The notes beneath the pieces were generated by a model, which had not been told where the DNA came from, did not search any database, and was given only the letters and a program-made list of their open reading frames with translations. From positions 27,698,699 to 27,762,698 of the forward strand of contig NW_023998414.1 in assembly GCF_014805625.2 (NCBI RefSeq): a stretch of DNA of 64,000 nucleotides, written 5' to 3'. The stretch comes from Glossina fuscipes (lineage: Eukaryota > Arthropoda > Insecta > Diptera > Glossinidae). This document shows, piece by piece, positions 38,022 through 51,474 of this stretch (positions are counted from its first letter, which is position 1; each line of letters begins with the position of its first letter). Position numbers and translations under genes: made by a program.

Positions 38022-38419
38022 TATGTACTAATGTTATTTATTATAGCCGTCGCTAAAAAGGTGAAGGTATACAACATATTTCAATGCATTTGCTCTACGT
38101 TGAATGTATATAGCGAGTGAAGTGAAGTGTATTTAGGATTCTACCCAAGTGGATGATTGGTATCGTCGTTGTTTGGGTGAATTAATTTTCATTTTTCTTT
38201 TTTTTTCTCGCAAATACTTAAAATATTGGGTTTTTTTTTTTTTTGAAAACCGCTTAAGTTAATTGTTTGCATATCTGACATAAGGGTTTAAAAGGAATTT
38301 ATATTTAATGATCGCTTAAGACTGTTATTGATTTATAATATATTAAGCGTCGCCACAAAATGTTAATAAAGTAACTCAGTAGGAAAAACTGGGATCAAGA
38401 TCATTAATGCTTGTACCGT

Positions 38420-38837
38420 AGATTAAATATTAATTTCGTTTGTCAGGAGAGAGCGCAGTTAGTCAAGGCGAACGGCAAAAGCGGGAAAAGAAATGCTTAG
38501 CATTTCTGCTTAGAGTTCTGCTAAGTATTATCCTCTCTTTATTTGCAGTCCTATTATTTCATAACCTGAAAATTATGTTCACGAGACAGTTTGCTGTGCT
38601 CGATGTTTTTTTGTCGACAATTAGAATTCATTGCTCGACATCGACAGTTAGAAAATGTTATATATTTCCATTTGTGAATTAAAGTTTAAGAACGTCTGCA
38701 TATAGAGGTTGTCAGCATGCGGTTGTGTGTGCTCATGTATTAACTGCAAGTTGTAAAATTCAAATTATTGTGTATTTTTTTTCTGGGCCGACTTTTTGTT
38801 GTTTTTGAAATATAAATTTCATTTTATTTTTTTTTTA

Positions 38838-38868
<31 letters not shown>

Positions 38869-40085
38869 GTGCTTTTCGATAATAATTTTTGCATGTAGTT
38901 GACCCGTAAAATGTTTGGCAGTATGACACTTGACTTGTTTCTTAGAAAATTTGACGAATATTTGTGTACGACCATTCTTTGTTTTATGGTTTATCAAAAA
39001 AAAAAAAAATAAAAAAAAAAAATAAGAAGAGAAAAGAAAATAAATAAAAGAATGATTTTACAGCACGCGATTCTTTTGACAAAGAAAAGAAAAAAAAAGA
39101 AAAAGATCGCTTTCCATTTAAACTTTGACACCACTTATAAAAATACTGAAACAAAAAAAAAACAAAAAAAAAAAAAAAACTTTGCTAAAAAAATAAGTTT
39201 TAACAACTTTAACTGAAAAACTTCTTTATTAACTTAGTTCAGGTCCTTGGAAATCTTTTCTTTCCATTGCCGTCTCTTGAGGGGAAACAAAAACACCAAA
39301 AGAAATCACAAATAAATGACACCACCTCCGTGACAAAGTTTTCAAATGCCGCAAAGCAATTTAATATAATTATAGCCAATGTTTGTAACACAGCTATTAA
39401 TGAAGCAAAGGAAGAAGCAAAAAAAAAAAAAAAAAAAAAAAATGGCGTGTTTTCAGTACACTGTCCCCAGACGTAACATGAACTTAACGTGGAAGGGTTG
39501 TAACTTCAAACAACAATATAACACATTTTTGCTGTGTTTTGTTGTTGTCTGCTGTTTGCCGTTGTTTGTATGTGACAAATAATTATATTAAATTTCATAG
39601 GCGGAAAGGGTTTTTTTTTTTTTTTTTAATATATTTTCCGATTACTTGTGACATGGCAGGCGGGCGATTCATAAACTCGTACTAATTTTTTTTTTTTTAT
39701 TTTATTTTTTTTTTAATTTTTGTGATCACAAAATTATAGGGGTGTGTGACTGAAAGCTTAACTAAGTGGTGCTTGAAAATGTCAGCCATGTAAATAACAC
39801 TTGGAATTGTTTGGGTTAAATTGAAAAAAAAAAAACGAAAAATTACGAATAAAGATAATGACACAAAGTTACTTAGACATGACCACGCAATACCTTATGT
39901 TTATAGTAAACTTAGAAACAATATTTTATTTTCGAATATTACAGGAATGTAAAGAAATAATCAGGATATAGAATAAGTTTCGTGCATGTCTTATCTGCTC
40001 CGGTTATTATCAGCTGCTAACCTGTATTTTGATCAGTGACATTTATTTATGAAAATGATAAAGTGATGCAAAGTATCAGGCTACG
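38420..40085. other. Non-coding stretch upstream of the forkhead gene
   Basis: No gene supported. Long A and T runs lie near 38230-38245, 38826-38870, 38998-39024, 39154-39180, 39420-39443, 39610-39630 and 39688-39715. Short open frames read through these runs. The stretch may hold enhancers of the forkhead gene, but nothing specific is readable. Confidence 0.5.
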
Positions 40086-40094
40086 CACCGGTTA

Positions 40095-40790
40095 AATTCG
40101 AGTATTTTGATCTTTCTTTATATGAAGGAACAAGTTTCAAGTTGTTCAGTTTATACAGCCGGTAATCATGGAACGCTGAAAATTGCATCTATGACTTCAA
40201 GAAATTTGACGAAAACGCAGTTTAAACTAGTAATGAGGTATTTTGCCCGGCGACACAAAGTAGGTCTACTACGACAATCCCATGCTTCTAGACCAGGAGG
40301 GCCATCGACATCGACAGCGAAGCAGAATATTCATGGGTGCAAAGTTTTGCTACGCATATGGTGGCATCAGCAACATCGTAATATATTACGAGCTAATAAA
40401 ATCGAATAAAACTGTTAGTGCAGATGTCTGCCGATGTCATTTGGATAAATTGAAAGATGTATTGTTGCAGAAAAGACGAGTATTAGCGCTTGTCAGACGC
40501 AAAGTCATCCTTTTGCATGACAACGTCCGGCCACATGTTACAAGAATTGTTGACGCAACTCGAATGGGAATTTCTGCCGCACCCAGACATAGTGCCTTCT
40601 GTTTACCACTTGTTCAGATCGATGCAGCATGGCTTGGCATGGGACGCAGTTTCCAAATGCTAAAAAAAAAAAACGTAAAAATAGGTCGAGGATTGAATCG
40701 CTGCCGAACCAATATTGTTCTGTCGACACGGTGTCGGAATGTTGCCATAAAGTAGAGGAAAAAAGGTCGTAAAAAATGATGGGAAGTATT
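40095..40790 (+). pseudogene. Mariner transposase remnant, mauritiana-like
   Basis: In changing frames the sequence encodes the later two thirds of a mariner transposase. STAKQNIHGCKVLLRIWW (about 40311-40364) and YYELIKSNKTVSAD are the segments between the first and second catalytic residues. VILLHDNVRPHV (40504-40539) carries the second catalytic Asp in the HDN motif (codon 40519-40521). EWEFLPHP and then VPSVYHLFRSMQHGLAW (40594-40644) follow. The third catalytic Asp, normally in PSDYH, is replaced by Val (PSVYH), and several residues before it are missing. A frameshift separates the HDN and PSVYH blocks. Dead element; terminal repeats were not identified. Confidence 0.8.
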
Positions 40791-41934
40791 TTGATTAAAA
40801 CACATGCAAGCACCTAACATTACAAAAGCGCGTGAACAATGAACTTTTCTATATATGAACCGACCGGATCGATTTAATGTCTATTACTGGTTTGTAAAAT
40901 TACTCCTCATTCTGCAAATTTCTGTAACGGTTTTATATTTCGAAAAGAAACTGTGAGAAAAAAATCGAATAAGCGATTCTTTGGATTTGCTTAACAACAT
41001 GAAAATCTGCATAGATTCGAATAATAAAAATTCAAAAAAATTTTTGCAATTTTTATGCCTATTATCGAAAGGTAAAAAAAACAAAAAGGTACTTATTACC
41101 TGGCAATAATAGGGATATAAGTCAATTATCCCACTTTTTTTCGTCTTGATTCGACCCTTCTTGTGTATTCGTCGGTGCAACACTGTATGTGGCTCTCTAT
41201 CATTCTTTCTGATTACCTTTTGTAATGAGAACACACATGTAATCGCAAAAAACAAAGCCGAAAAGCCAAGGTTTACAGCACATTGTTGGAAAAGAGCTTG
41301 GTCTGGGAATAACTACCTATGCAATGCTCAGGATATCGAACCAGCCTCACACTTATAATTTCAATATAAAATGTGTTCAACAGTGATTCTGTGACCTGTT
41401 TGTAGATAAGGAATTTTTCAAAGATAATTATGGCGATCGACTAAATCCGCATGGATCCGTTTGTTGGGTAAATGCACGCAAATCTCCACTGGAGCACATT
41501 CACTTTAGAAGGCTTAAAGCGAATATAATTTTTTAATTTAAATTTTTTTTTTTTTTTTTTTTTTTGCCAAAGATCGTTGAGTGAGGAGATTAGGGGGAAC
41601 TAGAGAGAAGCATTTGTTATTCAAACTTGGATTCCGTAATAACCTAAGAATTGTGATAGATATCGTTGGGATGGATGGATCAAAAGCATTTTTTTTTTTT
41701 TTGGAGGTATGCAGAAATGAGGGATACTAACATTTCCGAAAGTGATATCGTGTTCCCCGAATCCTGGATATGACGGTTTTACTTGTTTCCAGTTGTAAAC
41801 ATTCGCACAAAATTAAGTACATAGTCATAGCCTGCAATATCATAATAATAATAATAATATTATACATCGGATCATGATAATTCCCGAGATTACATAAGAT
41901 TAAAAAAAAAAGCCAATTTCTTTATTTCTGCTCA

Positions 41935-42375
41935 AAACTCGACTTTTTCACTAAAATAGTTCCCTTCAAGAGTGACGCAATCAGCCCCATGTTGATGCAA
42001 CTATCCAATGCATTCGTTAAAGGATGATTTGCCAAGACCTTCAACATGCGCTACGATCTTATTATTTGATTCTCAAATCTTTTTCCCTGAACAGATAATA
42101 ATTTCTGGAATTTCGTTGGGTGGGAGAGCAATTCGAATTTCAATTGAGGCAATCTTGTCATTGTAGTCATCGATGACACACATAACGCATACGTTCGACT
42201 GTGTGTGAGTGAACGAGCTACTTACTAATTCTAATGCAAAACTTGCATTTTCACGGATCGATCATTGAGAATAATGCTTTGAATTTTTTCAAGGTTCACC
42301 TTGCGCATGACCTCGTTTAATATTAACCAACCATTGACGAATTGCCGCAATAATTTTCAAATCGCCGCTCGGTTT
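41935..42375 (-). pseudogene. Mariner transposase remnant, irritans-like, internally deleted
   Basis: Minus strand, mixed frames. IAAIRQWLVNIKRG (about 42355-42310) resembles the first helix-turn-helix region, and NLEKIQSIILNDRSVKMQ (about 42297-42244) matches the linker/second helix-turn-helix start. After a large internal deletion, LPQLKFELLSHP (about 42152-42117) and FQKLLSVQGKRFE (about 42111-42073) match the end of the catalytic core. KIVAHVEGLGKSSFNECI (about 42059-42006) and CVTLEGNYFSEK (about 41979-41944) match the C-terminus. The catalytic core with the DDD residues is gone. The frame also has stops. Too short to act even as a simple relic donor unless its ends are intact, and those were not recognised. 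Confidence 0.65.
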
Positions 42376-43539
42376 AAACGGTAATAAGTGATGTTATCTG
42401 ATTGCCAGTCCCGAGAATTATTGACCGATTTGTTAATTATTATAATTATAATAGTATTTTTCCCTTGAACTTCACATTTGATTTATATCACAGCGTCGTA
42501 TAATAATTTTATCCTTATTTATATAAAAAACCAAAAAAAAAAAAAAAAAAAGAGAAAAAAATTGAACGAAAGCAAAACAAAACATAACACAAAACGAGCC
42601 ATAAAATATTGAATGCTTTACTTTAACCAATAACGGAGAAGCTTAACGAATAACATTAAAGGGGTTCGAAGAATATGTACGACAGTTAAATTGTCATTGT
42701 AAACTTGCTTAACAAATGATGAGTTGTGTCTGAAATGAAAAATGTCAAGTAGATTGAATGGCAACAATGACAGCGGGAATGTTTTCATGTATTTGTGCAC
42801 AACAGTAACGGACCAGTCATTGACTGCCTGCAGACGTAGGCCCATTTTTCAATCGATATTTGCTTATGTTTTATGAGAATATAGTATGTGACCCTTCCGA
42901 AAAACACCATCACGCTAATAAGTCGATATGTAATATTTCTTAAGTATGGAACCATTTATTCAATGTCATACTAGTGACTTTTCAAAGGAAAAAAAAAAAA
43001 AAAAATTAGGAATATTTGGTAAAGGGGAGACCATTAGCTCATTGAGTTGTAGAGGAAACTGAATCGTTTTTCGGAATTGAACAATCCATGTGATGGCTAC
43101 CGCCCATCAGGCAGGATAATCACATAGCTGAAAGCTAGCTTTCGCTTTTGTATATGTTTCAACAAAACTAAGCATGAACTCATCTCTTAATTTTAAAGAT
43201 TTTGCCAAAGATGATAATGAACTTACACAAGCCATACATATGTTCGTTCAGCTTTCCAGTCCCTATGTTTCGAAAGAATTTTTCCTTTAATTCGAATGAA
43301 GTGCTTGCCACGTTAATAGTCGTTCATATCGCGTCAGTACTCGCCGGAAACAAGTTTTATCTAAATATATAAAATTGAGTAACCGCGAATATGGATTTCG
43401 AGATCGGCCTTGCATATAATATAAGAAGTGGAAAAAGAAGAAGAAGAAGAAGTAACACTCTCCTAGCAATTTTCGCTTGCCTTAAATTTCTTTCCATCAA
43501 TCGTCCAAAAATATGTTCCCGTCCAAACTATTAACTATT

Positions 43540-43805
43540 TAAGCTTAAATTTGAAAGCAATGGACCGCATTTTTCGATCGAGTATTCGGCGACGTTTCCT
43601 AACACAAAAGCCGAGTTTCTGCATCGATTCATAACAATGGATGAAACATAGGTCCGTCACACTACACAACTGGGCTGAAGCAGAAGTCAAAACAATAGAC
43701 TGAGAGAGGAGAAGGTGAAAACCGCTCTATCCGTTAGCAAGGTTATCGCGTCAGGTTTTTTGCGATGCGCATTAGATCATAGAATAGAAAATAATTAAAG
43801 TCGAG
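43540..43805 (+). pseudogene. Mariner transposase remnant, irritans-like (DET block)
   Basis: EFLHRFITMDET (one base of frame change before it), followed by a stop where Trp is usual, then VRHYTTQLG and VKTALSVSKVIASGF, match the conserved F-V-T-x-D-E-T-W-x-H-Y and K-x-x-x-S-x-G-K-V-M-A-x-x-F blocks around the first catalytic Asp of irritans-type mariners. The second and third catalytic blocks are not readable downstream. It lies opposite in strand to the remnant at 41935-42375 and covers a different part of the protein, so it is a separate insertion or a rearranged half. Confidence 0.65.
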
Positions 43806-43829
43806 AATTATTCAAACTTATGATAGCAT

Positions 43830-45432
43830 TTTGCGTAATAAAATCAAACAAACAAACAATGGTCGCTTTCGTCTATCAAGTTATTGTACACGTACCCATC
43901 GCGGCGACAGGCAAAATCAAAATGTTAATACTGCATACCTTTCTTTACACATCCTAATTTGTTAGATGCTGGGACATGAATATGTTGAGAGATTCGAGGC
44001 ATCTCTCATTATGCATAGGAAGCAAAAGATACTAAAGTATGGCGTAAAAACTGTAGCAAGATGAAAGCAGACTGTGTTGAGGAATAAAGAAATTATTTGT
44101 ATTTTGTTGTTGTTGTTGTTTTTCTGTCAGATCGGGCATTTTTTTAGCAATTCTTGCACCTACCTTGGCTAGTAAAAAAGTTGTCAGAAAAATGTTTTGT
44201 AGGAAAAAAGCAAAAAATTGCAGAATTAATTGTGAATTGTGCTGCTATTCTAGGTATGATTGTAAACAGTTTATAAATTTCAAATTAATAACTTCTTCTT
44301 CTTCTTCTTCTTCTTAAGACAAAAAAATATAATAATAAATTGTTGATAAATGTATAAAGTTTCATCTATCTCATCATATGTACTGGATACTGGGATCTTT
44401 CGCCACGAGACGAAGCATTGCATTGATTTGTGACCATGTGGTAATAAAATGTCGCCGACTCTTTCACGACACAAGTGCAATATTTTAATTTTTATGACGA
44501 AGAATTTTTTCAATTCTAGGCATAGAGAGAAATGAATGAACAGACTTGGGGAAACGAATATCATCGAAAGCGTACCCTAATCAGCAAATGCTTATAACAA
44601 TGCTTAACAAATCTTCGTCTTTGTATATATTGTATGGTAAACGATGTGATTTATTTTTAAATTTTAATCGCTCTAGTAGCGGTTTGAGTAGCGGAAATTT
44701 ATCTAAAGTCTTTTATAAAAAAAGAAGTTTTTAAGAAATTTCTTATAATAAAAAAAAATTATTAAATCACATTTTGCTTTATTGTAAGGGCCTGTAAATA
44801 AAAAAAGCCAAGTCATAAAATTTACGGGTTTGCCCCTGTGAAAGATATCTGCTAACGAATGCATATGTATATATGCATGTGTATGTCGAATATCATATAT
44901 TTCATTATGTCATTTGTAGCGAATATTTAATGCATTTCCCTCCTTGAACTCCATCCGCGTCTTTTTCATTCTACATATAGATGTGGAAGTGTAAGTGCGC
45001 TTGGTTAACTCTGACAAAAGGTATGATTGTTAGTTGGCAGTAACATGAAGAGGCAGTATAAGAAGCGGCAATAATGACATTTGTTATGAGCTTTTATTAA
45101 TTTTAAATCACTTTGAATCGCATTTTAGCTTTCATTTAGCTACGGTGTTGCTCGCATTAAAAGCCTTGTTTCCTTCTTCCCTTTTTAAGGTAAATTTTTT
45201 AATTTTCATGGCAATTATTATGGAAATCAATACACTTCTCATTTTCTTTAATTTAATTTACTTATTTGCCTGTAGAGTATCAAGAAAATTTAAAACTAGT
45301 TTCCTGTGTTGATTTATTTCCTCTTCTTTTTTTTGCCTTTTTCGCTTTTTTTTTTCTTTTCTTTTCTTTTTTTTTTTCATTTTGTTTTTTTTTTTATTGT
45401 TATTTTTTTTCTTTGCATTTTCATTTGGTTAG

Positions 45433-45500
<68 letters not shown>

Positions 45501-47363
45501 ATAGCCTATCTTGCTGTTTAGTTTTGGCTTTTAAAAATCCATCATAATTCCCGTAGTGAGTTAATTTTTGTGGACTTGACTTTCTTGCACAGTGCTTGCC
45601 AGATTGTTTTATTATGGACCACACAAAATATAAATTTACTACGCACTACACAGCATTGCGCAAACCAAGGATTTATGCTTTTAGACAATGAGAAATGTGT
45701 CATTAAAGTTTACGCAACACATATGGTGATAACTTTTTAAAAAGCGGTTATTTAAATAACTCAACTTTTCAAATACCCGTATATAATAATGTAAAAAGAC
45801 TAACAGGTGATTACTAACCCAACACACAAATCAACTTAACTGCATTGGTGGCCTCTGCGAATATTAAAGTCTGTCATACTAAATGATTGGAAATTATTTT
45901 GTATTTTGTATTTTTTTTTTTTTTTTTGTCTTTCTTTCATTCGTTTTTTTTTTTTTTTTTTTTTGCGCTTATTTTTTAAGAGCAATTGTTAGGTCTTCTT
46001 TCAAAGAGAGAAAGACTGGAAATAAAGGCGTTCGGTTCAATTGATTTAAATAAATACCGTTCGATTAATCATTACGGTTTTTATAGTTTGACTAAAGGCA
46101 AAATTTCAATTTATTTAGTTAGTCCGTTTACTTTGCTCTTAGTTAGTACCTTAGCTCGGTTCCCAATTTAAAAAAGTCTTTGCTCTTTTTTTTTTGCATC
46201 ATTTTGATTGACTGCATGTTTTCTACTTTATGCTTTCTAATAAGCTTTCATAAGTCACCTCTCACATCCACTGCATTGTGAATACAAAAGAAAATCGAAA
46301 TAATAAATAAATTTTTTTTTTTTTTTTTTGAACGCTTTCATTATACTGACTACTGGAAGAAGAATAGGTAATGGGTATCAATCCGTGCAAAATAATTCTG
46401 TTAAGTTTCAAAACTTTTATTTTCAATACTACGTTCTATCACTCGATATTTACCTTATAGTCTAGGATTAGAAAAAAAAAAAAACGTAAATTTGTAACAA
46501 ATATTTAGCTATAATTAACCTAAAACATTTACTAAAGCCCTTTGAGAGATCATTCAATTAAGTTGACAACGAGAAAGCAAATGCAACTTTCTTATGTACT
46601 TCACTTCAACTTGAGACTATAGGCGCCCTGACAACCTTGACGAATGTTGACGATTTTCTATTCAGTATCTAGCATCGACTTTATTAAATTCGGGCACAAG
46701 TTGTAATCAAATTAATATAAATGACTTTATATGAGTAAAATATAAAGCAAAATATTAATAGTGAGTAAGAAATGCATCTGCATGAGTCAAGCGAGTTTAC
46801 TTTCTCGAATTATTTTTATATCAAAAATTAGTAATAGTTGTCATGGCTTCCAATTACATTAGTCAATTGCCAATGGATCAGTCAGAAATTTCTTGAATAT
46901 TATTATTTTAATACGCTCGATATGCGGCATCAGTTGACCAAGAAATTGCTTTTCGACAGGTGTATTGTGTAGATTGATAATAGAGCTTAGTTCAGCAGTT
47001 ACCTTAGATTGTTCAATAAGTTATCGCATTCGCTATACTCGTCCAAAATCGATTGAACAACGTCGACCCAGATAGCAAGCTGGGCGTTCACTCCTCCTCT
47101 TTCGGCGATACTGGCATCTACTTGCAAGCTACTGCGTAAGCATACAAATGAGGTAAAGTGTTTTTATTGCTTAATTCGACGAAGCCCGATGTCCCACACG
47201 TGTAAGCGAGCAGGATAGTCTACTACACTTCAAGTACCAGATATGTGAGATTAAGTATGAGTCTCTAAATCTATCGTCTAGCCAGTGCGGAACGGTACGG
47301 AGCACTTTAATACTGTCGTCTTTCTAAAATTTGATCCATGTATTTCCACCAAATCTCTTCTTT

Positions 47364-47397
<34 letters not shown>

Positions 47398-50300
47398 ATG
47401 GTAGCTACATGAGCAAAGAGAAAGAGCAGACAAGCAGATAAAATGAAAATAAAATGTCACGCCGCACGAAGATCAAGCGTATGAACTACAACGTCACTGA
47501 AGCGCACTCTGGTCGATAGGCCAACTTTTGATATAACTAACGAGATAAAATGGCAGATAATAGTCTCTTCTTACTTCGCCTGATATTCATCTCTCTCTAC
47601 TCTATTCTGTATGGTATCAAAAAAAATTTATTCATTTAAAAAAAAAAAAAAATTTATTCATTTTAAAAAATTGCTTTCGAACAAAAAATATCCAAAATTA
47701 AATTAAAACCTAATTATAAACGAAATAGTTATGCTAATATCCTACGTGATGCGATCTGAATCGTTTTGATAAGGCTGCTCGGCGTTAGGGCAAACCGAAA
47801 TCCATATTTCTACAAAATATCTAGGAGAACGCGACATGCACGTTCAACACAAAACCGTATGGACGAAAATAAGACCGAGAGCGAGACAGATATACTTAAA
47901 ACAAATTACAAAATCATTCTGATTCGATTGATATGACCAAAGTTGTGTCTTTCTTAAGTCCTTCTAGACGTTGCATATATCCTCACAAATTTAACGGAAC
48001 CTTACTATAGTCATTGTGGGATATAAAAAGATAAAAAACTTATACTTTTACCCATTTTAATGTTAAGCCTTAGTTCTCTATAATGTACCCTATCATATGC
48101 ATAGAGTCATGCCAGCTTCATTTTGGTGACATATTCAAAGTAAAGTTGTCGTCCATCTCTCGACATGATCATATGTGCTGTCAAGCAATACACGTAGACA
48201 AATTACTTTTGTGTAGCAAAGAAGACATTATCATCCAATAGTATTGCACTAGTGTCTACAAGAGAAGTCGAGTAGGTGGGAACCGCGCACATTCGCGGAT
48301 TCAAAACTGTATGCAATAGAAATTAATTTGGTCGTAGTAATAATGAATGTTCAGCCGATAAAGGCATAACACCTACCGAGGTAAATAGGTAAGTAGCCCC
48401 ACTAGGCTGCAGCCGCCTCCCTATATCATTCCCTCTCTTCAGGAAATTAAAGACATTGCCTGAATGGTTCCTTATAACAAAAAAAAACAAAAAAAAACAA
48501 AAGGAAAACAAGATCAATTTTACGCACTCGGAGTGATGACTACAAACGCGACTTTTAGGCCCGCTAGCATACACATAGTGTACATAGAGTTTGTAATGGT
48601 CTGAATTGCTTTGTAATAGACTTTCATTAGCTTAGTGTGCCGAGTGTTTCATCATTGATGTTGAAAATAATTGAACATCACGGCTTCCAATGTTGTCGTA
48701 TGACGGATTCGCCAAACTAGATGGAGAAGTCTTCTTTTTTACTTTTTGCGGATAAGCGAAACAATTCTCCGCAATAATTGGAACCTGTCGCGTACCGTTT
48801 AGCTTCGCAACCTTGCACGGTGGACTATTAATTGTAAGTTGCTATATGTGGCTACCTACTTCTTGTGACATCATACCATTGTCACCAGATTGCATAAAAT
48901 AAAATTCATAAAGAGAAGTCCGCGCATAAGGAGTCGCATAAAATCTTTACCCATGCATGGATGCTGCACTTGCCAAATCGATTAACTCCATTTTTGGATG
49001 TTTATTAAATTTTAATATCAAAACACTTCATTAGCTCCTAACTGTACATATTCGAAACGAATTTTTCTGATAATAAGTAGTAACACCACTAAATGACAAA
49101 ATCATTTTGGCCACTGAATAATAAATAATTTATTTATAATATTTTATCATTTTTCTCAACTTCCTGTTTTATGGATTTAATCGATTTGGCAAGTGAAGCA
49201 TGCATATAGAGTATAAGGTTATCGACGATTTAGATTAACATAGTGTGGCATGAGTCTGCACTATTGATAGGAAAGTTTTAGCAACAATTCTTCTCGAATT
49301 ATAGTACGGGAGTAGGTAATGCATTATGCAATACACACGACACAATAGTAATTAGGCCATCTCTTGTTAAAGGTGAAGAAAATATTTGCAATTATTTCAT
49401 TTGTCTTTCTGGAGGTCGTTTAATTATCCGACTCTAAATCTGTGAAAACCAATTAAAAAATCTTCTAATATCGCTTCAGCTTTTTAGCTCTATTTTTGCA
49501 GAATTTAGTGATCGCTCTAATGCATTGGTTTCGGCTTCAACGTTGACGATTATTAAATATCCAAAGAAGCGATTAAATCTTTGCGCTCGAATCCTTCAAT
49601 GATGGACTCATATGTCATTGCATTATAGACTATGTTGATGTGTTTTTAATCAAGGTTGCCACACTTTCTTTCGTAATAAGCATTATTTTGTCTCTTTCTT
49701 TTGTAATTTATAATAATTTGTTTTTTTTTTTTTTTTGTTTCTTTCCTTTTACACACAACAAATTATTAAAGATTTGATTTTTAGCATAGCGGGATACAAT
49801 TTCGTTTGCTTAAATATTAATCATACGCATGCACAGCAAAACATAAATAGAAATGTAATGACGTCGCCTGGCCAGCAAACAAACATTAATTTCAGTGAGT
49901 TGAAGCAGAACAACTCAAAAGCGTCTCATTTCGTTTAATATGTATTTTAAAAGTTATTCGCATCATCATCATTATCATCATCATCATCATCATCATCATT
50001 ATTATTATCATTATCATTATCATCTTCTTCGCCATTCATATACCGACTGGATTTTTGACTGGTACATACATGCATATAGAAAGCAATAACTTGATTGTAT
50101 AGGCCTAGTTGGTCATTTTAAGTGTTTGTTGCCATCACGTGGTGTTGGACTTGATCAGCGTAGAGCGTTGTCATGTAATTCGTCACGGCATTATGTTTGT
50201 CTGTTCGTTTGCGTTTTTTTTTTTTTTCGCTTTCTTATATCTTCCATAGTGTGTTGCGTTTTGATTGGCTTTTTGACAACGCGCATACACTTACACCCAC

Positions 50301-51470
50301 ACACACACACACACATTTAGTTTTAATAATTATACATAAGCTACATCAATACCTTTTGTATACTTTGAAATATCTGGCGATTTGGCCATTATTTGTGATC
50401 AAACATCAATCTTTAGATGACGGTTCATCATTTAGTGATTTTTACTTTACTTTACTTTACCTTACTTTGTTTCATGGCATATACGCATACAAAGAGATAT
50501 TTAAGAATATTTATGTTTATTTATCACTTTAAACTTAATTTGAATTTTTTTTTTTTTGATTAACTGAGATATTTTTCGTAAGCAATTTTTTTTTTTTTTT
50601 TTGTTTTCTTTTATTTCTCTTCTTTAGTCCGATTTTCTGCTGATATTTATGTTAACGTTCATTACTAATGTTAAACTATACCTTAGCGATGATTATGATG
50701 ACTTTGACGACTTCTTTGCTTATCATATGCGTCAATAGTGATCTTGATAATCGTCATCATCATGTTTTCAAATATGTTGATAATGATGAAACAGCAGGCG
50801 CTCGAGTATGATAAATTACTTTCATAATAATTCATATAGGCTTCTTTCTCTCAACACACGAATGTACATAAAAAAAATATTCCATTCAATATGCATTAAA
50901 CATTTGTGTGTTTTGTGTATGCGCTATAGATATTTATTTATATAATACATTTGTATTACTTTTAATATGTTGGCTAATTACTTAACAGTGACTCGTCATA
51001 ATATATCACCAGTAAGGGAAGAGGGAAAATTTCGGAAAATTATGTCTGTTCTTATATGTAACGTTCTTTGACTTTATTATTGATGGTTAAAAAGTTGTTT
51101 TTTGTTTTTTCTTCTTCTTCTTCTTTTTTTTGTTTTTGTTTTTTTCTGATCTTTTTTTTTTTTTTCTTTTTCTGCTTTCAAAAATATTCATCTGTTTGGA
51201 TTAAGAAAAACCAAATCGCACGATCTAATTAACTATAATAACTAACGGGTAATTTAGTTAGATTATAGTTTTGCATACAACACATGTACGTGTAATGACT
51301 TGGCCGTCAAAATTAATTATGAAAGTGTGAAAAGTTTGAAAAAAAAAAAATGTTATCAATAATCGAATATTGCATTACTTTAATTGTTGTTCGTATTGCC
51401 AAAACAAATATATTTGTATAATTATTTGAATGTTACTACATCAAGAAAATGTACATATATATGTATATAA
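43830..51470. other. Non-coding stretch
   Basis: No gene supported. Simple repeats: (TTC)n near 44294-44315, (TTG)n at 45432-45501, T runs near 45911-45928 and 45946-45964, (TC)n near 47370-47397, (ATC)n at about 49963-50020, (CA)n near 50299-50315 and TTC near 51108-51123. The region 46840-47120 shows a weakly coherent minus-strand translation that I cannot identify. 47760-48035 and 48290-48570 look like old repeat fragments by style (GTCTTTCTTAAGTCC-type blocks and a GC-richer patch), without a match to A or B. Confidence 0.5.
45432..45501. repeat. (TTG)n microsatellite
   Basis: About 23 TTG/GTT triplets with one TCG interruption. Two overlapping frames read as poly-Cys and poly-Val, artefacts of the repeat. 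Confidence 0.9.
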
Positions 51471-51474
51471 AAAA

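Larger units (their letters stand above)
37647..38418 (-). repeat. Left arm of a long inverted duplication (forkhead promoter and first codons)
   Basis: About 772 bp whose reverse complement is present at 61252-62042. It spans upstream DNA, TATA box, initiator, 5' UTR and codons 1-10 of the forkhead gene. Homology ends inside codon 11 on one side and at CGGTACAAG on the other. By eye the arms differ by about 14 substitutions, a poly(A) length change, a two-base change and one insertion of about 17 bases in the right arm. Confidence 0.95.

Noticed and set aside
45266..45547. Frames with poly-Cys and poly-Val
   Set aside because: Direct translation of a (TTG)n microsatellite.
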